A stretch of 64,000 nucleotides of DNA. Origin: Verpa conica (taxonomy: Eukaryota; Ascomycota; Pezizomycetes; Pezizales; Morchellaceae). This document shows, one piece after another, positions 1 to 11,381 of the stretch. Under the pieces are notes generated by a model, which was given only the letters and a program-made list of their open reading frames with translations, was not told the DNA's origin and did no database searches. The stretch covers positions 992,001-1,056,000 of the forward strand of contig JAUFSD010000014.1 in assembly GCA_033030425.1 (NCBI GenBank), given 5' to 3'. How positions within the stretch are numbered: position 1 is the stretch's first letter; each line of letters starts with the position of its first letter. The translations under genes were made by a program, and so were the position numbers.

Positions 1-1541
1 TGATTGAACGCTCAGTGGAACATCTAGAACAAGCTGTTTACACTTTTGTACAGCACCAGCTTCCAATACCAACTCCTTGTTCTTGTCGGAACTAGCGGCT
101 AAGTTTCGCAGAGTTGAAATGGCGTGGCACTGTATCTCCTCATTATCCGTCGACCCTAGAAGATCAATCAATGGCTTGAGAAACCCGGCTTCAATGATTG
201 GTGATTCATTCAGAGGATGTATCGAGATATTCCGGATGCAAGCAACTGCGGATAGGATGAGAGGCAGGAACGAAGACTGAAGCAGGCGAAGTAGAGGTGG
301 TAGGCCCTTGGCACGAACAATATCCAATTGGTACTTTTCGTCAGATGCTAGGTTCCGAAGTGCCAATGCAGCCTGGCATTGAACCTTCGGACTTGAGGAA
401 TCCATAAGGTGAACGAGGGAGAAAACCAGCTTGGGTTCCGTTTGCGCAAGCTTTTTCCGGTTGGCTTGGTCAACGGCAATGTTACTGAGAGCGGTGGTGC
501 AGTAGTACTGGACATCAACATCATGTGATGATAAAAGTGAGACGAGGACTGGTATAGCTCCGGCGTTGACCAACTGTTGCCGGTTGTCGTCTAAATGCAC
601 TATGAGTAAGCACGCCGCCCAAATCTATGTGCAAGGGACTTTTTGTTATCGCACCCGAATGCGTCATGTTGAGCAGAGCCCCGGTAGCATTTCTCTGAAC
701 CCTCATATCCTTTGATTTTGCCAGTCTAGTCAGCGGGCCCAATGCACCTGACCTCGCGATCTTTGCTTTATTTTCTTCATGTGTTGCAAGATTCGTAATA
801 CAACCAACGGCGTTGCATTGAACTTCGACGTTGGGTGACATCATTTGCCGTATTAGAGGCGCAAGCCCGCCAAGTAGAACAATAGCAACCTTATTTTCAG
901 CTAGCTCGATGTCAGCGTGCCCCTAAGAAAAATGCGAAACGTGATAAGGGCTATATACTATTGACAGCAAGATTCCCTAGGGCTGCACTAGCTGCACGCT
1001 GGACCTCGATATCAGAACTCTGGAGAAGGAATAGTATTGGCTCCAGGGTATCACGGTCCACCTCTCGGACATCTGAACACCAAAGATCCCAACCATCAGC
1101 ACATGGAACCTCTCCACTGGCTTTGTAAACATGGGTAGTTGGAGCTTATGTCACCTCTCTCCGTGATTTCGGCAAACGTTAAGCTTGCACTCCTTTGAAG
1201 ATCGACATTATCGGAATACACCAAGGTACTCAAAGCTCGAAGGGGCTCGCCAGCGAAAAAGTCCACTTCGGAACGCTATATTCTAGGTGGTTAGCAGCCA
1301 AGGCCAATGGTACATATGAGCTTGATATGGAGCAGAGAAGGACAGGATAGAATGTACGTTTTCTAGGTACTGCAGGAGATCAGATACTGCCTCCCTCTCG
1401 CTTTCCTGAAGAACAGGCTCGTATAGACCATCCCGAGCGCGGCCTGTATCACGTCAGTCTTCCGTTGTAACGAGCAACAAAAAAAAAGGGCAGGGAAGCA
1501 CCTCTGCAGCAAGTTGAACAAGAGGAGCCGCAGTTCCCCAT
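1..1541 (-). CDS. VAC8: Vac8-type armadillo-repeat protein (5' part; runs off left edge)
   Basis: Armadillo-repeat adaptor of the vacuole membrane, known in yeast for vacuole inheritance, nucleus-vacuole junctions and Cvt/autophagy. Exons on the minus strand: 1541-1502, 1443-1358, 1275-1155, 1072-959, 900-655 and 590 to beyond base 1; phases agree at every junction. The N-terminus reads [13 protein letters not shown]: Gly2 for N-myristoylation and several Cys for palmitoylation, as expected for Vac8 membrane anchoring. Exon 2 gives the family-typical [14 protein letters not shown]; then repeated ARM units follow (for example [58 protein letters not shown]). The C-terminal repeats are missing because the window ends. 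A G-quadruplex motif lies 264 bp upstream of the start. Confidence 0.93.
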
Positions 1542-3480
1542 CGCGCTATTATGTAGGTATTATTTGACTAGAGAGTGTTGAAGTTTATTGAGGGGGCAGT
1601 GAAAGAAATTTCGTCGAGATATCTGTAGAGGTTGAGGAGTCACGGCACAAGAACGACAGCACACGTAGAGGGGGAGGTATGTGGTGGTCAGTCTGGTCAG
1701 GACTCGTGTGGCTGAAGAACTGGGGCCGTGGTGGACGCGGAGCAAGCGGGAAAAAGAGGAGCTGTGGTGGTGGTGGGTGAAGTGGCCGAGGGGGGTGTAG
1801 TGGTGGGAGGGGAGGGTGGGCAAGAGATACTGATACAGATAATACACAGAGTGAGCGTAGAGAGAGGGTGTTGCGTTGCAGCTCGAGCGTCCGTTCGGTT
1901 GGAGATTGCAAGTCAGCACAGCAGCCCGTGAAGGAGACGGAGAAGACTAGAAGCAAAGCACGTAGCAACCGAGCATGGTGTATGGGTACAAGACGGAGAA
2001 ACAGAACAGCACAACCGCGCGCCACGTCTACTGACTGGCTGGCTGGTGCGCGACAATACTATTTTTTCACTCGGACAACACCAATCCAGGTGACACTGGA
2101 TTGACAACGATTCAATTTCCAGGGATATAGATACAATAGCATTCTTTTGAGGGGAGAGTTGTAAAGGCCCAGCCTATATGGGACAGATCAGATTACACTG
2201 ATAAGCCCGTTCCCGGCTATCATCAGATTACCGTGCATACCTTAGGTACTCTAAACACAGTTAATGTACCAGCGGGCGTTCGCTGAACACAGCCCTTTAT
2301 TCGCGCTCTTTTGGAACCGGCTGGGCAGGTATAAAATAAAAGTTATCACGTTTGTTGGAAAGAAGAAAGGAACGCAAGAATCCAGGTGGGGGGCTTTTAT
2401 GTAGGAGTGCTCATATGGCCCTGCTCAGCCACGTACGTACTAGACAAGTGACCTCATTTTGCAGGTAATGCGAACTTGCGCCTCCTCACTCACCCCAACT
2501 TCGAAAACAAACTTTTTTCCTCACAGCACCCGCGAGAAACACTCTGATTAGGGATTGTGCTTGGGTACATAATGGGTGCTGCGCCTAGCTCCCAAGGTTC
2601 TGTTTGCATACTAACTATACCTATGCAGGGAGATCTGCCGATGCCCGATAGTATCTCTTACCTAGTAAAGCACAGTGATGTTGTATTCTAGCCTGCATGC
2701 TTAGGAATGGAATATAATAGTATAAAAAGGCCACATTGGTGCTGATTTAAAGCAAGGGAACTTTTGCAATTGGGCGATAGTTTAGCTGCAGTTGGTAGAG
2801 GATGTTTTATGGGAGAGGGGGCTCTATGTTTGCCTAAGGCTTTACTATACAATTTGTGTGTAGCGGCAGTGACCTCCCATGAAATGGTGGATGGTGGATG
2901 GACGGATTATATAGACGGGGTAGATGAGGGGCAGATGTACTTTCAACCTTGTCAGCCTGACACATAGAAAGTGGCACAGCCAGCGGCTGGACGAGTCATT
3001 TATTCATTTCGTTTGTGATCTGGAGGTTATTTATTATTCCGCCTTACCCCACCGGTGCTCTACTGTTCTGGAGCATCTCTCTTCTTTCTTCGAGACTAAA
3101 GAACTCCGCCCGTTATTCATTAAAAGCTTTTTTGCAGGCCACAAGCCCGAATTAAATCGAATCCTAACACATCCCGAGACTCGTCATCATCTGCCAACAT
3201 AATGGGAGTAAGTACATAGTGGCGATTCCTTTTTTGTCCTCCATCAGCGTCACACACCCCTTCTCTAGGCAGATCATTGTAGATATAAAGCGCTTCCGAT
3301 ACCCGCCTTGGTTTTTTCTTACACCTATTACCTACCCATTACCCCCTTCACTACCTTTCTGTGTTGCAACCACTTCACGAATACAAAAACACAAAAACTA
3401 CTACCCTCATCATCATATTTACCCTAGAACCCCCCCAAAAAACCATCCTCAAAGACTTGAATATCTGAGTTAGTTGACTG
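1542..3480. other. Intergenic region between divergent VAC8 and VWA genes
   Basis: About 1.9 kb shared by two divergently transcribed genes. Open frames on both strands at 1560-2107 are low-complexity (His, Pro, Ser, Arg) and match no family I know. A G-rich tract is at 1805-1820 and a pyrimidine-rich stretch with CCCCCCC precedes the plus-strand start at 3481. No RNA gene was recognised. Confidence 0.6.
1805..1820 (+). other. G-quadruplex motif upstream of VAC8
   Basis: Four G-runs (3, 4, 3, 3) separated by single-base loops, on the plus strand; the VAC8 coding strand is therefore C-rich here. It lies 264 bp upstream of the VAC8 ATG. The pattern is visible directly; folding is inferred. Confidence 0.6.
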
Positions 3481-5303
3481 ATGTATAATTATTACAACGA
3501 CCGACAGCTCGCCAGCAAGATAGCCGCTTCCCAACCCGCCGGTGGTGCTGCACCGGCACCCTATGGTGGGCAACCTCCTGCTCCGTATGGCGCGCCACAA
3601 GCGTCACCATACGGACAGCCTCCACAGCAGGGTCAATACGGCCATCCTCCTCCTGGAGGCCCTCATGGCGGTCCCCAGGGAGGATACCCGCCTCAGCAGC
3701 AGCAGCAGCAGCAGTACCAGGCATATGTAAATCCACACTTCACTCCCCCAGTTGCGCAGAACTATCGCACCAATGCACAGAATTCATGCCCACAGTATAA
3801 CTATGGTTGGCAAAATGCTTATAATGCTTATCCACCACAGGGTCAATCCCAGCCTCCCTATGGCGGTTCTCCGTATGGGGCTCCCCCACAGCAGCAGCCG
3901 TATGGTGCTCCACCGCAACCCTATGGAGGCGCACCACAACCATCGTCGGGTGGACCTCCACCGGATGCGAACGTGTTATTGACTATTCTAAAGGAAGCAG
4001 TGAAGGATAAGAGAATCGAGAATATGTATCCCGAACCTAAGCTCCTCCAGATAGCACAGGAACTTGCGAGAAAAGACCCGGTTAACACGCTGTGCAACCA
4101 CTGGAAGCTGCCAAAGGAGGTCGGATTTGATTTCGTGAAGCTAGCATTGTTTGATGTTGTGTTCCTGTTGGACGACAGTGGCTCTATGCGCTTTGGAGAT
4201 GGACTTATCGATGAGTTGAAGTTTATCCTTGGGAGTGTTGCGTTCGCTACTGGTTTGTTTGATACGGATGGATTCTCCGTCAGATTCATGAACTCGAATG
4301 TTCAGGGCGACAATATCAAGACTGAGAAGGATGCTATGGATCTTGTGGACCGTGTTAGATTCGAGGATGTAACTCCATTGGCGACTTCACTAAAGAATAA
4401 GATCTTGGATCCATTGGTGTACGGTGCAGAGAGAGCTGGCACGCTCAGGAAGCCATTCTTGGTTATCATTATTACTGATGGACGACCCACCGATAACGTT
4501 CATGGCGAATTCCAGGCGCATATCCAGAACGTTTCAAACCACTTCCAGGGAAGAGGAGGTATATTTTTAGCTCCACTCAGTGCAAATTGCATAGTTGATC
4601 ATTGGCTAATTTTCGCGCAAAGTTGTCTCATTCCAAATTGCCCAGGTCGGAAATGATAAGGGTGCTCAGGATTTCTTGGCTTCGCTCGATAAGGATAAAT
4701 CTATTGGTGGATTGATTGATTGCACATCCAGTACGCATCTACCTAAAATTTCCCGGTTATAACTTCTAACGACTTTAGACTTTGAGATGGAATCAAGCGA
4801 ATGGAAAGCAAAGGGTCTTACATTAACCAAGCACCACTGGTATACTAAGCTCCTTCTTGGAAGTATCGACAGCGCAGTAAGTTCCCACGCCCACTCATCT
4901 TAGATACCCACTAATCCACCCGCAGTATGACAATAAGGACGAAGACTCAAAAGTGCCTGCACCCGGCCAAACCCCCGGTTACGGTGGTTCTGCACCCCCA
5001 TACGGTGCACCACAACAGCAATACGGCGCTCCACAACATGGTGGCCCACAGCAACAGTATGGCGCACCGCAGCCGTATGGTGGACAGCAGCAGCAGCAGC
5101 CGTATGGACAACCGCCTTCAGGGCACCAACACCCTCCTGGTCTCCAGTCTGGGTATGGGTCGCAGGCCCCTCTGCCGTATGGGCAGCAACAGGGTGGCTA
5201 TCCTCCGCCTGGAGGATATAACCCAAATGCTCCACCGCCCCCAGCTCAGTATAACCCGAACCCCGCGTACGGATCTCCTGCACCTCCTCCACCGAAGAGG
5301 TAA
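3481..5303 (+). CDS. VWA/copine-like domain protein with Pro/Gln/Gly/Tyr-rich flanks
   Basis: Exons 3481-4558, 4623-4730, 4779-4876, 4926-5303; 553 residues. Residues 1-160 and the last 115 are Pro-Gln-Gly-Tyr-rich with repeated PYG(A/Q/G)P units and poly-Gln. The middle (about 165-430) is a von Willebrand A fold: DVVFLLDDSGSM carries the MIDAS DxSGS motif, followed by the IITDGRPTD loop and FQIAQVGNDKGAQ. The first intron is best placed at 4559-4622 because that acceptor restores the family's FQxAQVGND. Such fungal proteins are related to the copine A domain; the partner and pathway are unknown. The flanks resemble the prion-like, membrane-trafficking type (ALG-2/annexin-like PYGxP repeats), which is inference. 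Confidence 0.85.
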
Positions 5304-6297
5304 AGTGTTTGCTGTGCGCACGTTTAAATAGTTCGGAATCCTGTGACGACTGAGTTTTCCTTGCATTTTATTATTTCAGGTGACCGTGAGGCTTTCTCTT
5401 AAAATAATTTAGAGTATGAGGTCAATGAACTTTATGTCTTTCCTACTGGTTTTGATTGCTCTTTTCTTTTCTTGTTGCTGTTTTGTGAGGGGGTATCTTT
5501 TTTCGTATTCTTTTCTTATACCTTGTATGTATGTAAGGTATTGAAAATTTGTCTCCTCTGGTGAGTCCGTGTTTCGCGTATTCCAAAGTGTAGTCTCGTA
5601 AATTGCGTCTTGGTGGGTTGTAGCCTTATTATGTAAAATAAAAAAACCGTTTTTATAAAAAAAGAATATTAGTAGGCCGGGTGGCAACTTGTAGCACTGC
5701 TAATAGCCAGAAAATTCACCCCACGTAGTTCAAGTACATTAGTCAATCTTGTGAAATGGTCATTAGTTGTCGAGTTGGTTGCAAGGAGTGCAAAAGCTGG
5801 AAACGAAGGCAATATATAACAAGCAGACAACTCAGGAAACAGGGGAGGCCAACGGGAGGCCCTCCGTCTGTCTTGTGAGATACAGCTCCCGTGACCTTGA
5901 CGGAGGGCCCCTCCGATAGACAGCAAGAAGGGGAGAGGGCAAAAGAACAAGCTTTCAAGCCTCAAGCTCGCTACACCTCTTGGCAATCAAATCTATTCCG
6001 GGTCTCGCCTTTATGTTTTGGGTCTTCTATTTTTGGGTGCTTCCCTCAAAGCCGGCCATCATCTGTGATGGTAGAGGTATTACTACTAGTATGTACATGT
6101 AATCAACCAAAACATTTACAGCCTTCCTCCGATTACGTTGACGAACAGACCACCCGCCCAACTAAGATCTCCCAAGCAACGATCGTGGGGGCACGAGCGT
6201 CGTTAGTAGAGCAGAATAGCATAGCTCGGCTCTCACGTTAAATAACGACGCTGCATTCAATTCACCTACCTACCTATCCCACTACTTGTCCGCGACC
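5304..6297. other. Intergenic region with a GC-rich inverted repeat
   Basis: 3' region of the VWA gene followed by the upstream region of the next gene. It holds the inverted repeat at 5855-5914. An isolated TACATGTA occurs at 6094-6101. No other structure was seen. Confidence 0.5.
5855..5914. repeat. Imperfect inverted repeat (14-16 bp arms)
   Basis: The left arm GGAGGCCCTCCGTC at 5855-5868 pairs with GACGGAGGGCCCCTCC at 5899-5914, with a 30-base loop and a two-base bulge. It lies in the spacer between two same-strand genes, about 550 bp after the VWA stop codon. It could be a 3' hairpin or a remnant of a small foldback element. Confidence 0.6.
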
Positions 6298-7067
6298 ATG
6301 TCATTCACAACTACAAAACCGCCCACAGGAAAAACAACAACCCGAGGCTACGGCTGCCAGCGTGAAGTCTATCATCCACTCTCAAATCGCGCAGAACCTA
6401 ATGCGATACTCTACTGGGAATCCTCAGACGAGGAGGATGAAGTTGGGGAAATCGGGAACCCAACACCCATTACTGAGAAGAGATGTATGTTACCCCCCCC
6501 CCCCCTTCCACAAAGGTGTTTTCGTTAAACTGGCGAATATATCAAACAGTCATAGCTAGTCCCAAAGCCACCTCAAAGAATGCCCTCGTTGTCCGGAAAG
6601 AACACGCGATTCGGTCCTCACCAAGAAAACCGAGCATACTCGCTACAGGGAGTAAAGAGGTTCTGGACCGTAAAGGCAAAGGGAAAGCAGTAGAGAAGGA
6701 AACGTCTGGTGGATTAATGCTACTAGATGAAATGATGGCCACCCTACCTCTCACCAACCCCGGTATGTTCAAAGTAAACCACACGTTCTCTCTACATTCC
6801 AGGCTAACGTCATTACCCGCAGTTGCATCGTCCAGTAAAACAACCTCTTGCGCTCCCGTAGCTCCACCCTCCACTCCCCCACGGCCAAAGCGGACACCCT
6901 TTAATGTCCTAACTCCCGAAAACACATTTGGCGCTTCTTCACCATTCAAAACGCGCCCCTCCAGCGATATCGAAAAGTTACTCTTCCCAGCGCACCGGAA
7001 AGGCAAGGAGAATAGCGACGGAGGTTATAACTACGGGAGCATTCCCGGTGGATTTGATGGTTGGTAG
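6298..7067 (+). CDS. Small uncharacterised protein rich in S/T-P sites
   Basis: Exons 6298-6484, 6556-6762, 6823-7067; 212 residues, phases consistent. I do not recognise the family. The N-terminus is basic and Thr-rich; an acidic patch (SSDEEDEVGE) follows near residue 45; the C-terminal third holds clustered proline-directed sites: STPPRPKRTP, NVLTPENTFGASSPFKTR. A leucine/methionine helix (LMLLDEMMATLPL) sits mid-protein. TPxK/R-type sites suggest a CDK substrate such as a cell-cycle or chromatin regulator, but this is inference from composition only. An upstream in-frame non-ATG extension was not used. Confidence 0.6.
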
Positions 7068-7747
7068 AATATAAGCCCTACATCTCTTGCGCCTTGGCTT
7101 TCTAGTAAGCATTCCAGTGTCTCTTTTTGCGGTTTCTGACGGTTTTCATATTTTTTCCGATGCCACAAAGATGTTAATCTCCACACCCTGTTCGAGATCC
7201 CACAAGACAATACAGTTATATTTGCCGATACCCGCGGTTTCTTTACTTCGCTTTTTTTGTTTATTTTGAGCGTTGTGCTGGAAGGGTTGACGTACTATGT
7301 AATCCGGTTCAGATTACAGGATGGCTGGGCTGGGGTATCATTATAAGGTTTTTGGGCTGCGATATCCATCATTTGATGTCTGTTGTAGTTCGATATAAAT
7401 GCCTGATTATTATTGTCTTTCCCCTGTAAATTGTAGTTTATATCTTGGGATGGTTATTTTTTTTGAAGGCTTCCAGAATGCACCAAGGATAGAGTACGGA
7501 TCACAAGGTTCAATCATTTTCATGTGTAAACTGGGGTAGGTCCAATCCCCAAACTTTATAAACACTTTTTTTGTATCGGATGTCTAGGTACTGCATATTT
7601 AGAGCCTCTAGCGATTTTCACACAGAGTATAGGAGGAAAGAAGGAAACCAGAACCCTTGTAGTGTGAACATTAAAACAAAACAAAAAAATTTGAAACTCC
7701 CAAGTCATTACACATCAAAACCCGATGCCCACAATCAAGTAGTTTTA
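7068..7747. other. Intergenic region between convergent genes
   Basis: AT-rich 3' flanks of the plus-strand unknown gene and the minus-strand CSN8 gene. No repeats, RNA genes or coding signal recognised. Confidence 0.5.
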
Positions 7748-8457
7748 TTAAACTTCCGTCAAATGCGTAACCAATCCAGTCAACCTTGAAATCCTACCAT
7801 CCTTCCCATCAGCCAGTGCATCTGGATCCTCCAGATCAGCATCATCATCAATAGGAACAGGCTTCAACATATGAGTAGTCTCATCAAACTCCCATCCCTC
7901 TGCAACAGCCTTCGAAACAATTGTGCCCTCATCTGTCTCCTCAAAGCCTAGATAGCTCGCTGTAGCTTTGGGAGAGATGGCAGTGTAGGCTCTTGATAAC
8001 AGGATGAAGGTCCTACGGCGAAAGTGCTCTAAGAAGCGGACAGCAAGCGGCGCGAGTGTAGCTGACCAGGGTGCTGAGGAGAGAGTAGTGTAGACTTTTG
8101 GGTAAGAGCGGGTGTAGAGCGCTCGAAGGAGAGTGTATGTGCTTATGAGGAGAGGGTCTGACTGGAGGAAACCAGAAGGGATACGCTTTGACAAAAAGCG
8201 AGCTTCGTTTCTAGAGTGGGGTATAGTTAGCATAGAACTTGGAGAGAAGGAGAGGAAGCTTACAGGTCATCACAGAGGAACAGCGAGAAGAGGTAGGCAC
8301 TGTAGTAGTTTGAGATGAGTTCGCTGGTTGAAGTATTTAGTGGAGAGCTATAGGCTGTGGCCTCAAGATCTGCGAGGAGATCAACAAGGGTTGGTGGTGG
8401 GATAGATGTATCGGTAATAATAGTAGCTAAGTGATCAAGGTTCAGTGTAGATGCCAT
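7748..8457 (-). CDS. CSN8: COP9 signalosome subunit 8
   Basis: Exons 8457-8264 and 8210-7748; 218 residues. The protein is all-helical with a CSN8/PSMD8/eIF3k (PCI-like) pattern: SELISNYYSAYLFSLFLCDD then, after the 53-bp intron, LNEARFLSKRIPSGF, and the later AYTAISPKATASYLGF. CSN8 is a small scaffold subunit of the complex that removes NEDD8 from cullins, controlling ubiquitin ligases and, in fungi, development. The length is typical. It is divergent from STT3, whose start lies 283 bp away. Confidence 0.8.
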
Positions 8458-8740
8458 TGTTAATTAATATTGATGTATTTGTATCCTTAAGCGGGGGTTT
8501 GAGATGAGATTCCGTGGATATGGCGGGGTGTATCTCAAATGGCGGGCAGTGGTGGTGGTGGGGGAGAGTTGAGGCTGACTCCTTAGATCTGTCTTGGCAC
8601 ACGTGCCGCATTCGCGAAAGAGACACCTAACGGTTAGCTGCTACCGAGAAGACACCTTCAAGTTTCCCACTCCCTGGGTGAGAGCTCTCTTCAAATTCCT
8701 ACAAACTGAGCTGCTCACATTGAGCAATCAACCTTCAACT

Positions 8741-11381
8741 ATGTCGTCCACCGGCACCCAAAGTATCCTCAAGGAGGAATCTACAAGAAACATCCGTCAA
8801 CTATTAAAAGTTGTGATTCTATTTACTATCGCAGGTGCGGCTGTGTCTAGTCGTCTGTTCTCTGTTATTCGTAAGTTTGCCTTCTTGAACTCGCGGAATT
8901 CTTGAGCCCCTGAGTACACTTTTACAATCAAATACTAATTGAGCTATAGGATTCGAGAGTATAATTCACGAGTGTAAGTTTTTCATCATTCCACGGCAAT
9001 TGAGACTTTGGGGGTGTTGAGAGCATAATTAGGTGTCCTTTTGGGTGAAATAAAGCTGACGACGACTCTTAGTCGACCCGTGGTTTAACTTTCGCGCTTC
9101 AAAATATCTCGTTAAGAACGGGTTTTATAACTTTTGGGACTGGTTTGATGATCGTATGTAATTCATTCCCGCTTATAACAAGTGTCCTATTGTAATCTAA
9201 CATTGCGGTTTTAGGAACATGGCATCCTCTCGGTCGTGTCACTGGTGGTACTCTCTACCCAGGTCTCATGGTCACTTCAGGCGCCATTTACCATATCCTC
9301 CGCTTCTTGACTTTCCCTATTGATATCCGTAATATCTGTGTTCTTCTCGCACCAGCTTTCTCGGGCCTGACGGCTTTCGCAACATACCTATTCACCAAGG
9401 AAATGAAGGATGAGTCCGCAGGTCTCCTTGCCGCGGCCTTCATTGGCATTGCGCCTGGTTATATCTCTCGATCGGTCGCTGGCTCCTATGACAATGAGGC
9501 GATTGCCATTTTCTTGTTGATGTTCACTTTCTACCTCTGGATCAAGGCCTTAAAGGTTGGAAGTGCTTACTGGGGTGCACTATGTGCATTGTTCTACTTC
9601 TACATGGTCGCTGCCTGGGGTGGTTATGTTTTCATTACCAATATGATTCCTCTTCATGCCTTTGTCCTGATCGCTATGGGAAGGTACTCACCGAGGCTTT
9701 ATGTGGCTTATACCAGTTGGTTTGCTCTTGGGACGTTGGGCAGCATGCAGATTCCGTTCGTCGGTTTCTTACCTATAAGATCTTCAGAGCATATGTCTGC
9801 ACTCGGTATGACTATATCACTAAAATCATTCTTGTAAAGTTGATATATCTAACTGTCTGATATTATAGGTGTCTTTGGTCTTATTCAGATTGTTGCCTTT
9901 GTTGAGTTTGTCAGGGAACATGTCCCCTCTCGCCAATTCCAGACTCTTTTGAAGTCATTTATCCTTGTCACATTCCTCGGATCAATGGGTGCACTTGTTC
10001 TCTTGACCCTTTCTGGTGTCATTGCGCCCTGGTCTGGACGTTTCTACTCTCTCTGGGATACCGGATATGCCAAAATTCACATTCCTATTATTGCTTCCGT
10101 CTCTGAGCACCAGCCTACTGCATGGCCCTCATTCTTCTTTGATCTTGAGATGTTGATCTGGATGTTTCCCGCTGGCATCTACATGTGCTTCAGCACTCTT
10201 GAGGACCATCATGTCTTTGTCATCATCTACGGTATCATGGCCAGTTACTTTGCTGGTGTCATGGTCCGTCTGATGTTGACTCTCACTCCTGTTGTCTGTG
10301 TTTCTGCAGCCATTGCGCTGTCTAATATCTTGGACGCTTATCTCTCTGTCAAGGTTCCTGAGACCCCAGAAGCTTTGGAGGCTGTTCCTACCACTGAAGA
10401 TGCCCCCGATTCTAGCACCTCTACCCCCAAGGCGCAAAAGAAGCGTATAAACCTTCTCAACTCAGCTAAGGGCACCATGGTCGGCATTTACTCTAGCTGG
10501 TCCAAGCTTGTTGTCGTTGGTGCTTTCACCGTTTACCTCTTTATCTTCGTCCTTCATTGTACCTGGGTTACTTCTAACGCCTATTCTTCACCCTCCGTCG
10601 TGTTGGCTTCAAGAGGAGCGGACGGCTCACAGCACATTATTGATGATTACCGTGAAGCTTACTACTGGCTCAGGAAGAATACCCCTGAAGATGCTAAGAT
10701 TATGTCCTGGTGGGATTATGGATACCAAATTGGTGGAATGGCAGATCGTACTACTCTTGTTGATAACAATACCTGGAACAACACTCACATCGCAACTGTT
10801 GGAAAAGCCATGAGCTCTAGGGAGGAAGTTTCGTACCCGATCTTAAGGCAGCATGACGTTGACTATGTCCTCATTATCTTTGGCGGTCTATTGGGATACT
10901 CTGGTGACGATATCAACAAGGTTGGCTCCCCCCATATCTCTGTTATAATTATATGTCTAAATTTTAGTGCTAGTTCCTCTGGATGATTCGTATTGCCGAA
11001 GGTGTCTGGCCCAATGAAGTCAAGGAGTCTGAATTCTTCACCCCTCGCGGCGAATACCGTGTTGACGAGCACGCAACCGAGACCATGAAGAACTCGCTCC
11101 TATACAAGATGTCATATTACAACTATGACCGTCTCTTCCCCGCTGGCCAAGCCCAGGACCGTGTTCGTAACGTCAAGCTTCCCTCAAAAGGACCTGAACT
11201 CAATGTTCTCGAGGAGGCCTTTACTAGTGAGAACTGGATCGTCAGAATTTACAAGGTGAAGGATCTTGACAATATTGGTCGTGATCATGCCGCAGCGAAT
11301 GCGTTTGCTGCAGGCAAGAAGAAGGCAAAGAGGGGAGGTAAGGCCGCGAAGGGTGCAAGTAGGAAGTTGAGAGTTGTGTAG
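8741..11381 (+). CDS. STT3: Oligosaccharyltransferase catalytic subunit Stt3
   Basis: ER membrane enzyme that transfers the dolichol-linked glycan to Asn in N-X-S/T sequons. Exons 8741-8870, 8950-8973, 9073-9153, 9215-9805, 9869-10920, 10974-11381; 761 residues, slightly longer than yeast Stt3. Catalytic signatures visible: the first DxD-type motif [15 protein letters not shown] (formed across exons 2 and 3), the SVSEHQP loop, and [18 protein letters not shown] holding the conserved WWDYG. About 13 hydrophobic segments occupy the first two thirds. A basic tail ([16 protein letters not shown]) ends the protein. Exon 2 is a 24-nt microexon. Confidence is high from the motifs. Confidence 0.97.

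Noticed and set aside
1560..2107. Overlapping frames on both strands upstream of VAC8
   Set aside because: Low-complexity composition, no recognisable domain, and they overlap the G-rich promoter tract.
2775..2805. A-box-like TAGCTGCAGTTGGTAGAG suggesting a tRNA gene
   Set aside because: No B box (GGTTCRANTCC) follows at a suitable distance and no cloverleaf could be drawn.
4900..5292. Minus-strand frame opposite the VWA gene's last exon
   Set aside because: It is a His/Ala/Val-rich shadow of the PYGxP repeats on the other strand.
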